From the NCBI GenBank assembly GCA_019309815.1, contig JAFDFO010000033.1, positions 1 through 13,111 on the forward strand: a DNA stretch of 13,111 bases, in the 5' to 3' direction. Positions within the stretch are counted from its first letter, which is position 1. The number at the start of each line of letters is the position of its first letter. The DNA comes from Deltaproteobacteria bacterium (GTDB lineage: Bacteria > Desulfobacterota > Desulfobacteria > Desulfobacterales > C00003060). The position numbers and the translations under genes are program-made. Below the pieces are notes generated by a model that was not told where the DNA came from, searched no databases, and saw nothing but the letters and a program-made list of their open reading frames with translations. Shown here one piece after another: positions 7,018-13,111 of the stretch.

Positions 7018-7818
7018 ATGTCTTCGCACCAAAAACGTTGGCTCACGGCGTTAGTGGCTGTACCTTTGTTGGTCTTAGTGATAGGGGCGGCCGGCCGGAC
7101 CTTCTTTGTCCTGTTGGTTGGCCTCGTGGCAGCAGTGGCTCTCCTGGAATACTACGCGTTAGTTCTCCCCGGCGACACATTGGTCACAAAAGTATCTGGT
7201 CTGGTCCTTGGCTTGACCCTGTTGTTTTCTGTTTCCGCCGATGTGCAGGTCGTCCCGGCCGTTTTGGTCTTAGTTTTTTTCGGCTCTGCGTTGATCTGCC
7301 TGACCCTGTTTCACCCACAGGCACCTGTGCCGGAGATGCTTTACAGGCAAGTCACAGGCCTTATTTACATCCCCCTACTGCTGGGCCACCTCATACTGAT
7401 CCGGGATTGGGATCATGGGGTGACGTGGGTCTTCTTTCTCCTGGCGGTCATATTCGCTGGGGATACGGCTGCGTATTACACTGGAAAGACCTTTGGTCAT
7501 CACAAGCTCTCACCGAATATCAGTCCTGGTAAGACCGTGGAAGGGGCAGTCGGTGGTTTGGTGGGCAATCTTCTGGTCGGTGTACCATTTAAGATTTACT
7601 GTTTCGCTGAATTTGGCTGGGGTCCCTGGCTTGCCTTGATTCTGGTTATGGGGGTCTTGGGGCAGGCAGGAGATTTGACTGAATCGATGTTGAAACGCTC
7701 AGCCCAGTTCAAAGATTCCGGAAAGATTTTTCCGGGGCACGGCGGGCTTTTGGACCGGATCGACGCCTTGATCTTTGCAGCACCAGCGCTATACTATTTC
7801 AAGACATACCTCTTTTGA
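7018..7818 (+). CDS. cdsA: phosphatidate cytidylyltransferase (CDP-diacylglycerol synthase)
   Basis: CdsA is an integral inner-membrane enzyme that converts phosphatidic acid and CTP to CDP-diacylglycerol, the precursor of all the main phospholipids. The 266-residue product is mostly hydrophobic, with about seven or eight membrane segments. The family signature is intact at residues 223-249: SMLKRSAQFKDSGKIFPGHG followed by GLLDRID, with the KD, HGG and DRxD residues that hold the metal and CTP. An earlier FAGDTAAYYTGKTFG block and SPGKTVEGAVGG are also typical. The ATG at 7018 follows AGGGG (7003-7007). It stands apart from uppS by about 158 nt and from dxr by 320 nt of repeats. The stop codon TGA (7816-7818) lies inside the left arm of the next inverted repeat. 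Confidence 0.96.
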   Translation: MSSHQKRWLTALVAVPLLVLVIGAAGRTFFVLLVGLVAAVALLEYYALVLPGDTLVTKVSGLVLGLTLLFSVSADVQVVPAVLVLVFFGSALICLTLFHPQAPVPEMLYRQVTGLIYIPLLLGHLILIRDWDHGVTWVFFLLAVIFAGDTAAYYTGKTFGHHKLSPNISPGKTVEGAVGGLVGNLLVGVPFKIYCFAEFGWGPWLALILVMGVLGQAGDLTESMLKRSAQFKDSGKIFPGHGGLLDRIDALIFAAPALYYFKTYLF

Positions 7819-8131
7819 TTGACTATTGAAGATTGAAAATTGAAGATTGAAAGACATTGCGTTTATTTTGTCATTTCGAGCGGAGCGAGAAATCTTCTAC
7901 GCATACCTTTATAGAAAAGCAAGATTCTTCCCTGCGGTCGAAACGATAGAAAAACGGACAACAGATAACGGTGAACGGATAACATCTCAAGATTTCTCCC
8001 GGAGCCTGTCCTGAGCGAAGTCGAAGGGGTCGAAATGACGGAGAAAACAATGTGTTTCGTGGGATACCGTTTTCTAAAACAAGTGCAGTTTTGCCCGGAT
8101 CAACAATCATAAATCGACAATAATCAATCAA
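7815..8131. repeat. cdsA-dxr spacer: outer heptad-tract inverted repeat
   Basis: This 320-nt gap has no credible gene. From the cdsA stop to about 7850 the sequence repeats every 7 bp with AAGATTG / AAAATTG words; from about 8098 to 8138, up to the dxr ATG, a second 7-bp tract uses ATCAACA / ATCGACA words. Ungapped comparison of 7815-7849 with the reverse complement of 8097-8131 gives 25 of 35 matches plus one G-U pair, including eight consecutive pairs at the outer end. Enclosed are the inverted pair described separately (7870-8039) and a third tract of AACGGAC / AACGGTG words at about 7952-7984. I see no convincing promoter or T-run terminator. Confidence 0.7.
7870..8039. repeat. inverted pair of TCATTTCGAG-type intergenic repeat elements
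   Basis: The left copy (7870-7896) runs GTCATTTCGAGCGGAGCGAG and then AAATCTT. The right copy (7989-8039) is its inverse, AAGATTTCTC ... TCGAAATGAC, with an inserted middle (8004-8027, CCTGTCCTGAGCGAAGTCGA and AGGG). Both outer decamers and both inner AGATTTCTC-type ends are exact reverse complements. Each copy is itself near-palindromic, ATTTC/GAAAT flanking tandem G-A mismatches. A weaker third copy is visible at 7921-7945 (AAGATTCTTCC ... GGTCGAAAC). From general knowledge, sequences of this TCATTTCGAG...CGAGAAATC and CTGTCCTGAGC...GAAGG type recur in intergenic DNA of many bacteria. It may be a small non-autonomous palindromic element. Confidence 0.7.
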
Positions 8132-8138
8132 CAATCCA

Positions 8139-9287
8139 ATGAAACGTCTCTCCATACTAGGATCTACGGGTTCAATCGGCAGGAATGTCTTGCGAGTTGT
8201 AGATCAGTTCCCCGAGCGATTCTCGGCTGCAGCTTTGAGTGCCGGTCGAAATGTGGAACTCTTGGCTAAACAGGTCGAGCGTTTCACGCCCGAGATGGTT
8301 GCAGTGCTGGATGAGGGTGTGGCACAAAGGCTCAAGGGGTTGGTTGGAGGGAAAAGGCGTTTAGAAATCCTGCACGGATTGGATGGTTATAGAACGGCAG
8401 CAGCACTTGATTCGAGTGATCTTGTTGTTTCGGCCATGGTGGGCTCTGCCGGCCTCCTTCCTACTATGGCTGCCCTTGAAGCTGGCAAGTCTGTTGCCCT
8501 TGCAAATAAGGAAAGCCTTGTCATGGCTGGGGAACTCGTTATGGGTATGGCTCGAGACAAAGGGGCCTCGATTATCCCCGTCGACAGTGAACACAGTGCC
8601 ATTTTTCAGTGTCTTGCCGGACACCGCAGGGAAGACGTTAAGGAGATTGTTCTGACTGCATCTGGGGGGCCATTCTTGGACAAGTCCGTAGAGGATCTTG
8701 ATACAATCACCGCCGAGATGGCGCTTCGTCATCCCACATGGCAGATGGGTCCAAAGATTACGATAGACTCGGCTACGCTGATGAACAAAGGTCTTGAGGT
8801 TATTGAAGCGAAATGGCTCTTTGATGTGCCCTTGGAGCTTATTCGGGTGACGATCCACCCTGAGAGCATTGTCCACTCGATGGTTGTCTATCAGGATGGT
8901 TCTGTCATAGCTCAACTTGGCTTGCCTGACATGAGGGTACCGATTGCTTATGCTCTTTCATATCCCGAACGACTTCCCCTCGGCCTGCCGCGGGCCGATT
9001 TCGTGGACATAGGGTCTTTGACCTTTCGTGAACCGGATCTGGAGAGGTTCCCTTGTCTTGCGATGGCCTTTGAGGCTTGCAAGATTGGAATGACTATGCC
9101 AGCCGTGTTGAGTGCTGCCAATGAAGTAGCCGTTGACGCTTTCCTAAACGGCCGTACCGGGTTCAGACGCATAGGGGACGTAGTTCAACAAACAATGCGT
9201 GAACACAAGCCGGTTTCCAACCCCGGGCTTGCGGATGTCTTGGAGGCCGCCGCGTGGGCGCGTCGTACGGCTGAGGAGATCGTATGA
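8139..9287 (+). CDS. dxr: 1-deoxy-D-xylulose 5-phosphate reductoisomerase
   Basis: DXR (IspC) rearranges and reduces 1-deoxyxylulose 5-phosphate to 2-C-methylerythritol 4-phosphate with NADPH, the first committed step of the MEP isoprenoid pathway, which feeds uppS. The 382-residue product has the NADPH-binding GSTGSIG at 8-14, NKES at 123-126, the metal ligands Asp149 and Glu151 in PVDSEH, the SGGPF loop, and a second ligand region with Asn216, Lys217 and Glu220 (LMNKGLEVIEA). VTIHPESIVHSM and the C-terminal domain are intact. The ATG at 8139 is the natural start, but there is no Shine-Dalgarno sequence: a heptad-repeat tract runs right up to it. Its stop overlaps the rseP start in ATGA. Confidence 0.97.
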   Translation: MKRLSILGSTGSIGRNVLRVVDQFPERFSAAALSAGRNVELLAKQVERFTPEMVAVLDEGVAQRLKGLVGGKRRLEILHGLDGYRTAAALDSSDLVVSAMVGSAGLLPTMAALEAGKSVALANKESLVMAGELVMGMARDKGASIIPVDSEHSAIFQCLAGHRREDVKEIVLTASGGPFLDKSVEDLDTITAEMALRHPTWQMGPKITIDSATLMNKGLEVIEAKWLFDVPLELIRVTIHPESIVHSMVVYQDGSVIAQLGLPDMRVPIAYALSYPERLPLGLPRADFVDIGSLTFREPDLERFPCLAMAFEACKIGMTMPAVLSAANEVAVDAFLNGRTGFRRIGDVVQQTMREHKPVSNPGLADVLEAAAWARRTAEEIV

Positions 9288-10363
9288 GTCTCGATATCGT
9301 TTGGTTTGTCGTCTCATTTGTCGTTGTACTGGGTTTCCTGATCTTCGTACACGAGTTGGGTCATTTCATCCTGGCCAAACTGATGGGTGTCGGAGTGAAA
9401 AAATTCTCTCTGGGGTTTGGCCCCAAAATTGTGAGCAAGAAGGTGGGGATGACCGAATACATAATTGCATGGATCCCCTTGGGCGGATACGTCAAGATGG
9501 TGGGGGAGGAGCCGGACGCAGAGCTCGACGCATCGGATCTCCCGTTGTCCTATTCACACAAGAGTGTTGGCAAGCGCGCTCTGATTATCCTTGCAGGCCC
9601 ATTATTCAATATGCTTCTTGCAGTCGTCATCTTCTTCTCGTTGTTTCAGTTCTCCGGCCTGCCAATCATGGAGCCGGAAGTCGGAGAACTCCAAGAGGAG
9701 ATGGCTGCTCAGGCGAGCGGAATACTTCCGGGGGATCGTGTGGTGTCCATTAACGGTAAACCGGTCGGTCGGTGGAGCGATATGGCGGCGAAGATCACGG
9801 AAAGCGACGGTAGGTCCCTCGGTTTTGAGATATTGCGAGATGACCGCACTTTCCTGGTGGAGATAACTCCGCAGTTGGTACCCAGCCAGAACATATGGGG
9901 TGAAGAAGTAGAAAAGTATGCCATAGGAATAACTGCCTCTGGCACATCTTCTATTTTGCGACTCAACGTGTTTCAATCTGCAACCGAATCGCTTACCCAC
10001 ACATGGGAGATTGCCGCGCTCACGACAGTTGCTATAGGGAAGATCATTACCGGTTCAATCTCCGCAAAGGCCTTAGGGGGCCCGATCTTCATTGCTCAGT
10101 TGACGGGAGAACAGGCCAAAGCCGGCCTCGTCAGTCTCCTGTTCTTCGTGGCCGTGTTGAGTATCAACCTCGGCATCATCAACCTGTTGCCGATCCCGAT
10201 CCTGGACGGAGGGCACCTTTTCTTTTGTTTCATCGAGGCTGTAAGTCGCAGGCCCGTGAACCTGAAGGTGCGTGAGGTGGCCCAGCAAGTTGGTTTCTTT
10301 GTTTTAGTTATACTTATGCTTTTTGTGATTTATAACGATATATCGCGTGTTTTCTTTGACTAG
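9284..10363 (+). CDS. rseP: RseP-type site-2 intramembrane metalloprotease
   Basis: Site-2 proteases cut transmembrane segments, in many bacteria the anti-sigma factor of an envelope-stress response. The zinc motif HELGH is at residues 23-27 in the first membrane segment, and the third zinc ligand is in the NLLPIPILDGG motif (300-310, Asp308) of a later membrane segment. One PDZ domain lies at about 128-200 (GILPGDRVVSINGKPV). At 359 residues it has one PDZ domain where E. coli RseP (about 450) has two; single-PDZ forms are common outside enterobacteria. The gene overlaps dxr by 4 nt and uses GAGGAG at 9273-9278. The natural substrate cannot be told from this window; no anti-sigma or sigma gene is nearby. 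Confidence 0.95.
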   Translation: MSLDIVWFVVSFVVVLGFLIFVHELGHFILAKLMGVGVKKFSLGFGPKIVSKKVGMTEYIIAWIPLGGYVKMVGEEPDAELDASDLPLSYSHKSVGKRALIILAGPLFNMLLAVVIFFSLFQFSGLPIMEPEVGELQEEMAAQASGILPGDRVVSINGKPVGRWSDMAAKITESDGRSLGFEILRDDRTFLVEITPQLVPSQNIWGEEVEKYAIGITASGTSSILRLNVFQSATESLTHTWEIAALTTVAIGKIITGSISAKALGGPIFIAQLTGEQAKAGLVSLLFFVAVLSINLGIINLLPIPILDGGHLFFCFIEAVSRRPVNLKVREVAQQVGFFVLVILMLFVIYNDISRVFFD

Positions 10364-10399
10364 TGTATTGAGAAGCGTTGAACGATCATAGGATACCTC

Positions 10400-11644
10400 A
10401 TGAATCTTGATCTGATAAGGGGGATTGACAAATGGGCAGGCATTCCGGCTTGCTTCGTTGTTTCCCTTGTCTACAGGATTGTCGGATGGGTCCGGGATTG
10501 GCGGAAGAGTGAGGCAGGGGCGGCTGCGACGCCCCAAAAGGTACTCTTCATAGAGCTTTCAGAAATGGGAAGCACCGTCCTTGCCTACCCGGCTATGAAG
10601 TATGTGCTCAAGAAATATCCGTCTGCAGAGCTTTACTTCTTGATCTTTGAGCAGAACCGGTTTTCAGTCGACATGCTCGGTATCATTCCAAAAGAGCGTG
10701 TGCTCACGATAAGCCTGCGGTCTCCCCTGCATTTCCTGGCGAGCACCATAAAAACCCTTGCCGTGATGCGCAAGGCAAAGCTTGATGTAGTTTTTGACTT
10801 GGAGCTTTTTTCTCGCTTTTCATCTTTGTTGAGCGGGCTCGCTGGTGCCCATACGAGAGTCGGATACGGAAGATATCATGAGGAGGGGCTTTACCGCGGA
10901 AGCTTTATGACTCACCGGGTCTTTTACAACCCCCACCAGCACATCTCCAGAAACTTCATGGCCCTGGTCAAATCAATTGAGCACGGGGGCGAATATCCAC
11001 TTCTTAAAGCAATCATTCAAGAAGAGGACATGGAGGAACCGCGGTATGAGTCGAGCAAATCAGACCTGCAGGGTCTTAAAGGACGATTGGCTACCATTAA
11101 CCCTGTGGTTAACGATGCCGAGCATCTGGTCCTGCTGAGCCCCAATGCCGGCGATTTGTTGCCGATCCGAGCCTGGGCTTTGGAGAATTACGTAGCCCTT
11201 GCTCAGAGGATCCTCGAGCGATTCAACGCGGTAGTGATTGTGATCGGACTGGAGGGAGCATCCCGGGATGCGACAGAGATACTTGGGCGTGTGGGCCCGG
11301 AGCGGTGTATCGATTTTACGAATCAGACTTCGTTCAATGACTTGCTCAACTTGCTCAACCTGGCTGATGTGCTAGTCACGGCGGATGGGGGGCCGGCCCA
11401 CTTTGCAGCACTTACGCCTATCAAAAGCGTAGTCATCTTTGGACCGGAGACTCCTGTGCTTTACGCACCACTTGGTGGCAATACGACTTGCCTGTTCGCC
11501 GGGTTGGCCTGCAGCCCCTGTCTTTCGGCGTACAACCATCGGAAAACCAGTTGCACGGAATCGAAGTGTATGGAGGCAATCACGGTTGATACGGTTTCTG
11601 AAGCTGTATCACAGTCGCTGTCCGGTTCTGAGGCCGCCCTCTAA
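10400..11644 (+). CDS. glycosyltransferase family 9 (heptosyltransferase-like)
   Basis: GT9 enzymes such as the heptosyltransferases move ADP-heptose or related sugars onto the lipopolysaccharide core. The 414-residue product has the two-domain GT-B layout: an N-terminal half beginning KVLFIELSEMGSTVLAYPAM, and a C-terminal half with LLSPNAGDLLPIRAWALENY and the sugar-nucleotide region VLVTADGGPAHFAAL, which resembles the DSGPxH motif of heptosyltransferases with Gly in place of Ser. A cysteine cluster, Cys371, Cys374, Cys385 and Cys390, lies near the C-terminus; I recall similar clusters in other GT9 proteins. About 45 extra N-terminal residues include a hydrophobic helix. The ATG at 10400 follows AGGA at 10390-10393. 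It lies 36 nt after rseP, probably in the same transcript. The acceptor and sugar donor are not known, so no symbol is assigned. Confidence 0.85.
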   Translation: MNLDLIRGIDKWAGIPACFVVSLVYRIVGWVRDWRKSEAGAAATPQKVLFIELSEMGSTVLAYPAMKYVLKKYPSAELYFLIFEQNRFSVDMLGIIPKERVLTISLRSPLHFLASTIKTLAVMRKAKLDVVFDLELFSRFSSLLSGLAGAHTRVGYGRYHEEGLYRGSFMTHRVFYNPHQHISRNFMALVKSIEHGGEYPLLKAIIQEEDMEEPRYESSKSDLQGLKGRLATINPVVNDAEHLVLLSPNAGDLLPIRAWALENYVALAQRILERFNAVVIVIGLEGASRDATEILGRVGPERCIDFTNQTSFNDLLNLLNLADVLVTADGGPAHFAALTPIKSVVIFGPETPVLYAPLGGNTTCLFAGLACSPCLSAYNHRKTSCTESKCMEAITVDTVSEAVSQSLSGSEAAL

Positions 11645-12552
11645 GAGAAGTGTGATCGGATAACCTCAATCCCTTCCACCAGTTCTTTCCTGCTTACCCT
11701 GTTCGCATTGAGCTCCAGGATCTTTGGGACTGAAGAGCTGAAATATGGTTTGATTTCCTGCCAATCTATCTCGCCTTGACCCGGGGCAAGGTGATCTTTG
11801 AGTCCCATGACATCGTGGATGTGAACTCCGACCATGTGCTTAGAATAGGCGTCTAGGAGTTGATTGCGACGAAGGATGCCCAAATTCTCCTGGACCCGGG
11901 CATGCCCGATGTCATGCCAGTACCCAATATGGCCCCCCTCGAATCTATTGAGAATCAGCCCGATCTCTTCAAAATCTGGGATCTCATGGAAGTGATACCG
12001 GTTTTCAATACCTAGAAGAACCCCCTCTTTTTCAGCTACCCCGTTAAGCTCTTCCAAGCCCATCAGGACCGCATCGAGGTGCTTCTGCCGGGTTGCTTTT
12101 CTGACACGACGCTGCTCATTGAGAAAAACCGTTGCGGCCTCACCGCCGACTCTTCCGGTGGCATGCAGCTTCGCGAATCCTTCAACCGGACTCCGCATGT
12201 CTACTGTGCCCAGATGCAGAACCACCGCATGTGCTTCCAACTCGTGGGCATGTTCAATGGTTTGAATAGTATACTCGACCGCTTTGGAGCGTTCCTCAGC
12301 ATCCATGCTGGATAGCAAGAACAGGTTTCCACTCCCTTGAGCGGGACCAAAACCTTCTGGTATGGGGAAAAAGTTGTGGATGCTATATACGGGCAGGCTG
12401 GTTTTGAGTCGGGGTTTCATTTCAAGGTACATACTGTGTGTCATCCGGTATTCCAGCTCCACACCGTCCAGTCCAAGTTGATGGACGTCGTCCACAATGG
12501 TGTCTGCTCGGTCCACTTTCCTGTACCACCAGCAGGTGGAAATACCTAACAT
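11641..12552 (-). CDS. sugar phosphate isomerase/epimerase-like TIM-barrel protein
   Basis: The product belongs to the xylose-isomerase-like / AP-endonuclease-2-like TIM-barrel superfamily (IolE, IolI and relatives), metal-dependent enzymes that act on sugars or inositol derivatives. With the ATG at 12552 it has 303 residues. Probable metal ligands are Glu183 (GIENR), His213 and Asp214 with His217 (WHDIGHA), His244 and His246 (GVHIHD), and Glu280 (LELNAN). The open frame extends back to 12708, but those 52 extra residues are not like the family, and AAAGG (complement of 12559-12563) six nt before ATG 12552 supports the shorter form. The substrate is unknown. It converges on the GT9 gene; the two stop codons sit in a shared CTAA, with no room for a separate terminator. 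Confidence 0.8.
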   Translation of the reverse strand: MLGISTCWWYRKVDRADTIVDDVHQLGLDGVELEYRMTHSMYLEMKPRLKTSLPVYSIHNFFPIPEGFGPAQGSGNLFLLSSMDAEERSKAVEYTIQTIEHAHELEAHAVVLHLGTVDMRSPVEGFAKLHATGRVGGEAATVFLNEQRRVRKATRQKHLDAVLMGLEELNGVAEKEGVLLGIENRYHFHEIPDFEEIGLILNRFEGGHIGYWHDIGHARVQENLGILRRNQLLDAYSKHMVGVHIHDVMGLKDHLAPGQGEIDWQEIKPYFSSSVPKILELNANRVSRKELVEGIEVIRSHFS

Positions 12553-12650
12553 GACATGCCTTTCAGCGCGCCTTCGTGCTGACCGAGGAACCCCTTTGAA
12601 TGGCCGACTCTCATACGCTATTGAAAATGTGGGGTCCTGGATGCTATAAG

Positions 12651-12664
12651 TGATAAGCTTATCA
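12651..12664. promoter_or_regulatory. 14-bp perfect palindrome upstream of the isomerase-like gene
   Basis: TGATAAGCTTATCA at 12651-12664 is fully self-complementary and lies about 100 nt upstream of the minus-strand start at 12552. This position would suit an operator for a dimeric repressor or activator. The evidence is weak: one palindrome of this length is expected by chance somewhere in 13 kb, and no paired promoter elements are clear. Confidence 0.25.
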
Positions 12665-12730
12665 GACCGAGTCGGATTTTGGAAGTATCGGTCGAAAAGA
12701 CAAAACAAGCAATGGACTAAACGATAGAGG

Positions 12731-12955
12731 AACGGACAACGGGTCTATAATTGACTATTGCAGATTGAAAATTGAAAGACTTGCGCTTTGGCTTTGAGCT
12801 TTCAGCTTTGAGTTCAGTTGCAACGGATAACGGTGAACGGACAACGGCTCTATGATTGAAGATTGACGATTGAAAAACAGGTTCTTTTTGGCTTTGGCTT
12901 AACGCCATGCGCTATGCGCCGCGGTGAACGGACAACGGTGAACGGACAACGGAAT
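12731..12955. repeat. composite heptad-repeat region with about 105-bp higher-order repeat
   Basis: Three kinds of 7-bp words alternate: GAACGGA/CAACGGT-type, ATTGAAA/ATTGACT-type, and GCTTTGA/GCTTTCA-type, plus GCCATGC/GCTATGC at 12904-12917. The block at 12731-12771 recurs at 12836-12876 with 35 of 41 bases identical, and GGCTTTG words follow in both, giving a larger unit offset by 105 bp, which is 15 times 7. A final AACGG tract (about 12923-12952) contains two GGTGAACGGACAAC copies 14 bp apart and ends three nt before the NUDIX ATG. Confidence 0.75.
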
Positions 12956-13111
12956 ATGATGTGCATGGAGACACAGATCGCCGAAGTTCTGACATCCAGG
13001 GAAAGCAGACAGATAAGGGATCAGAACTTTGTGCCGGCTGCCGTACTGCTCCTTCTGTTTGAGAGGGACGGGGAATGTCACGTTCTTTTTACAAAGAGAT
13101 CGGACAAGGTA
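12956..13111 (+). CDS. NUDIX hydrolase, CoA pyrophosphatase-like, 3' end missing
   Basis: From the ATG at 12956 an open frame runs 52 codons to the window edge. The visible part contains FVPAAVLLLLFERDGECHV followed by LFTKRSDKV, which matches the first strands of the NudL/YeaB-type NUDIX proteins, whose next block is normally a GQISFPGG segment, outside this window. Members hydrolyse coenzyme A or related nucleotide diphosphates. Because the NUDIX box itself is not in view, the assignment rests on the AAVL...TKRS pattern. ATG codons at 12959 and 12965 are possible alternative starts. No clear Shine-Dalgarno sequence is present; a heptad-repeat tract ends just before the start. Confidence 0.75.
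   Translation, partial: MMCMETQIAEVLTSRESRQIRDQNFVPAAVLLLLFERDGECHVLFTKRSDKV

Larger units (their letters stand above)
12553..12955. other. intergenic region between isomerase-like gene and NUDIX gene
   Basis: About 400 nt with no credible gene. Its left third (12553-12720) is ordinary sequence that could hold the minus-strand promoter; it includes the 14-bp palindrome and GGTCGAAAAGAC at 12690-12701, 11 of 12 identical to part of the repeat element at 8028-8039. The right two thirds are repeat tracts described separately. TATAAT at 12746-12751 has no good -35 partner and lies in a repeat word, so I do not call it a promoter. Confidence 0.5.

Noticed and set aside
6951..7532. 193-codon plus-strand frame overlapping cdsA
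   Set aside because: It is a shadow frame of the cdsA gene, which carries the intact family signature in the other frame.
7871..8155. Minus-strand open frame of 94 codons in the cdsA-dxr spacer
   Set aside because: It translates the intergenic repeats; the RLRSGQAPGE-type peptide is a typical product of such repeats, and it has no recognisable protein domain.
8361..8915. 184-codon minus-strand frame within dxr
   Set aside because: It lies antisense to a complete DXR with all motifs and has no domain of its own.
12746..12751. TATAAT as a promoter -10 box
   Set aside because: No acceptable -35 element lies 15-19 nt upstream, and the hexamer falls across a junction of repeat words.
12717..12908. 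Minus-strand open frame of 63 codons before the NUDIX gene
   Set aside because: It is a translation of the 105-bp heptad module, giving two similar peptides about 35 residues apart; there is no sign of a real gene.
12731..12955. CRISPR array suspected from regularly repeated words
   Set aside because: Repeats are 7 bp, degenerate and contiguous; there are no 21-40 nt repeats separated by unique spacers and no cas genes.

Overview
The window is mostly a housekeeping stretch of a bacterial chromosome, all on the + strand up to about 11.64 kb, followed by one minus-strand gene and the start of another plus-strand gene. The gene order (DUF1385 membrane protein, prfA, prmC, then rpsB-tsf-pyrH-frr-uppS-cdsA-dxr-rseP), the compact EF-Ts, the single-PDZ RseP and a GT9 (heptosyltransferase-type) glycosyltransferase suggest a Gram-negative, LPS-making bacterium of the Desulfobacterota / former Deltaproteobacteria type. 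That placement is an inference from gene content, not a database result.

Layout. 2-805: C-terminal part of a DUF1385/YqhQ-like membrane protein cut by the window edge. 865-932: a near-perfect 24-bp inverted repeat. 1034-2996: prfA (release factor RF1) overlapping prmC (the methyltransferase that modifies RF1). 3171-4664: rpsB and tsf, stop next to start. 4842-6859: pyrH, frr and uppS with overlapping ends. 7018-7818: cdsA. 8139-10363: dxr and rseP, sharing ATGA. 10400-11644: GT9 glycosyltransferase. 11641-12552 (minus): TIM-barrel sugar phosphate isomerase/epimerase-like protein, converging on the GT9 gene with a 4-nt overlap. 12956-13111: 5' end of a NUDIX (CoA pyrophosphatase-like) gene cut by the window edge.

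How the genes work together. prfA/prmC terminate translation and modify the terminator factor; rpsB, tsf and frr make a ribosomal protein, the EF-Tu recycling factor and the ribosome recycling factor; pyrH supplies UDP; uppS makes undecaprenyl diphosphate; cdsA makes CDP-diacylglycerol; dxr feeds the isoprenoid (MEP) pathway that uppS draws on; rseP is a membrane site-2 protease of the envelope-stress type. The cluster joins translation to envelope precursor supply.

The unusual content is between the genes. The tsf-pyrH, uppS-cdsA, cdsA-dxr and isomerase-NUDIX spacers are built largely from degenerate words repeated every 7 bp, with a different word family in each spacer. In the first three, the tract near the upstream stop codon is an approximate reverse complement of the tract near the downstream start codon, so each spacer can fold into a long, sometimes nested, hairpin. 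In tsf-pyrH the pyrH ribosome-binding site lies in this helix and the tsf stop codon lies in the partner strand. No complete new protein system, CRISPR array, tRNA, rRNA or transposase gene was seen.
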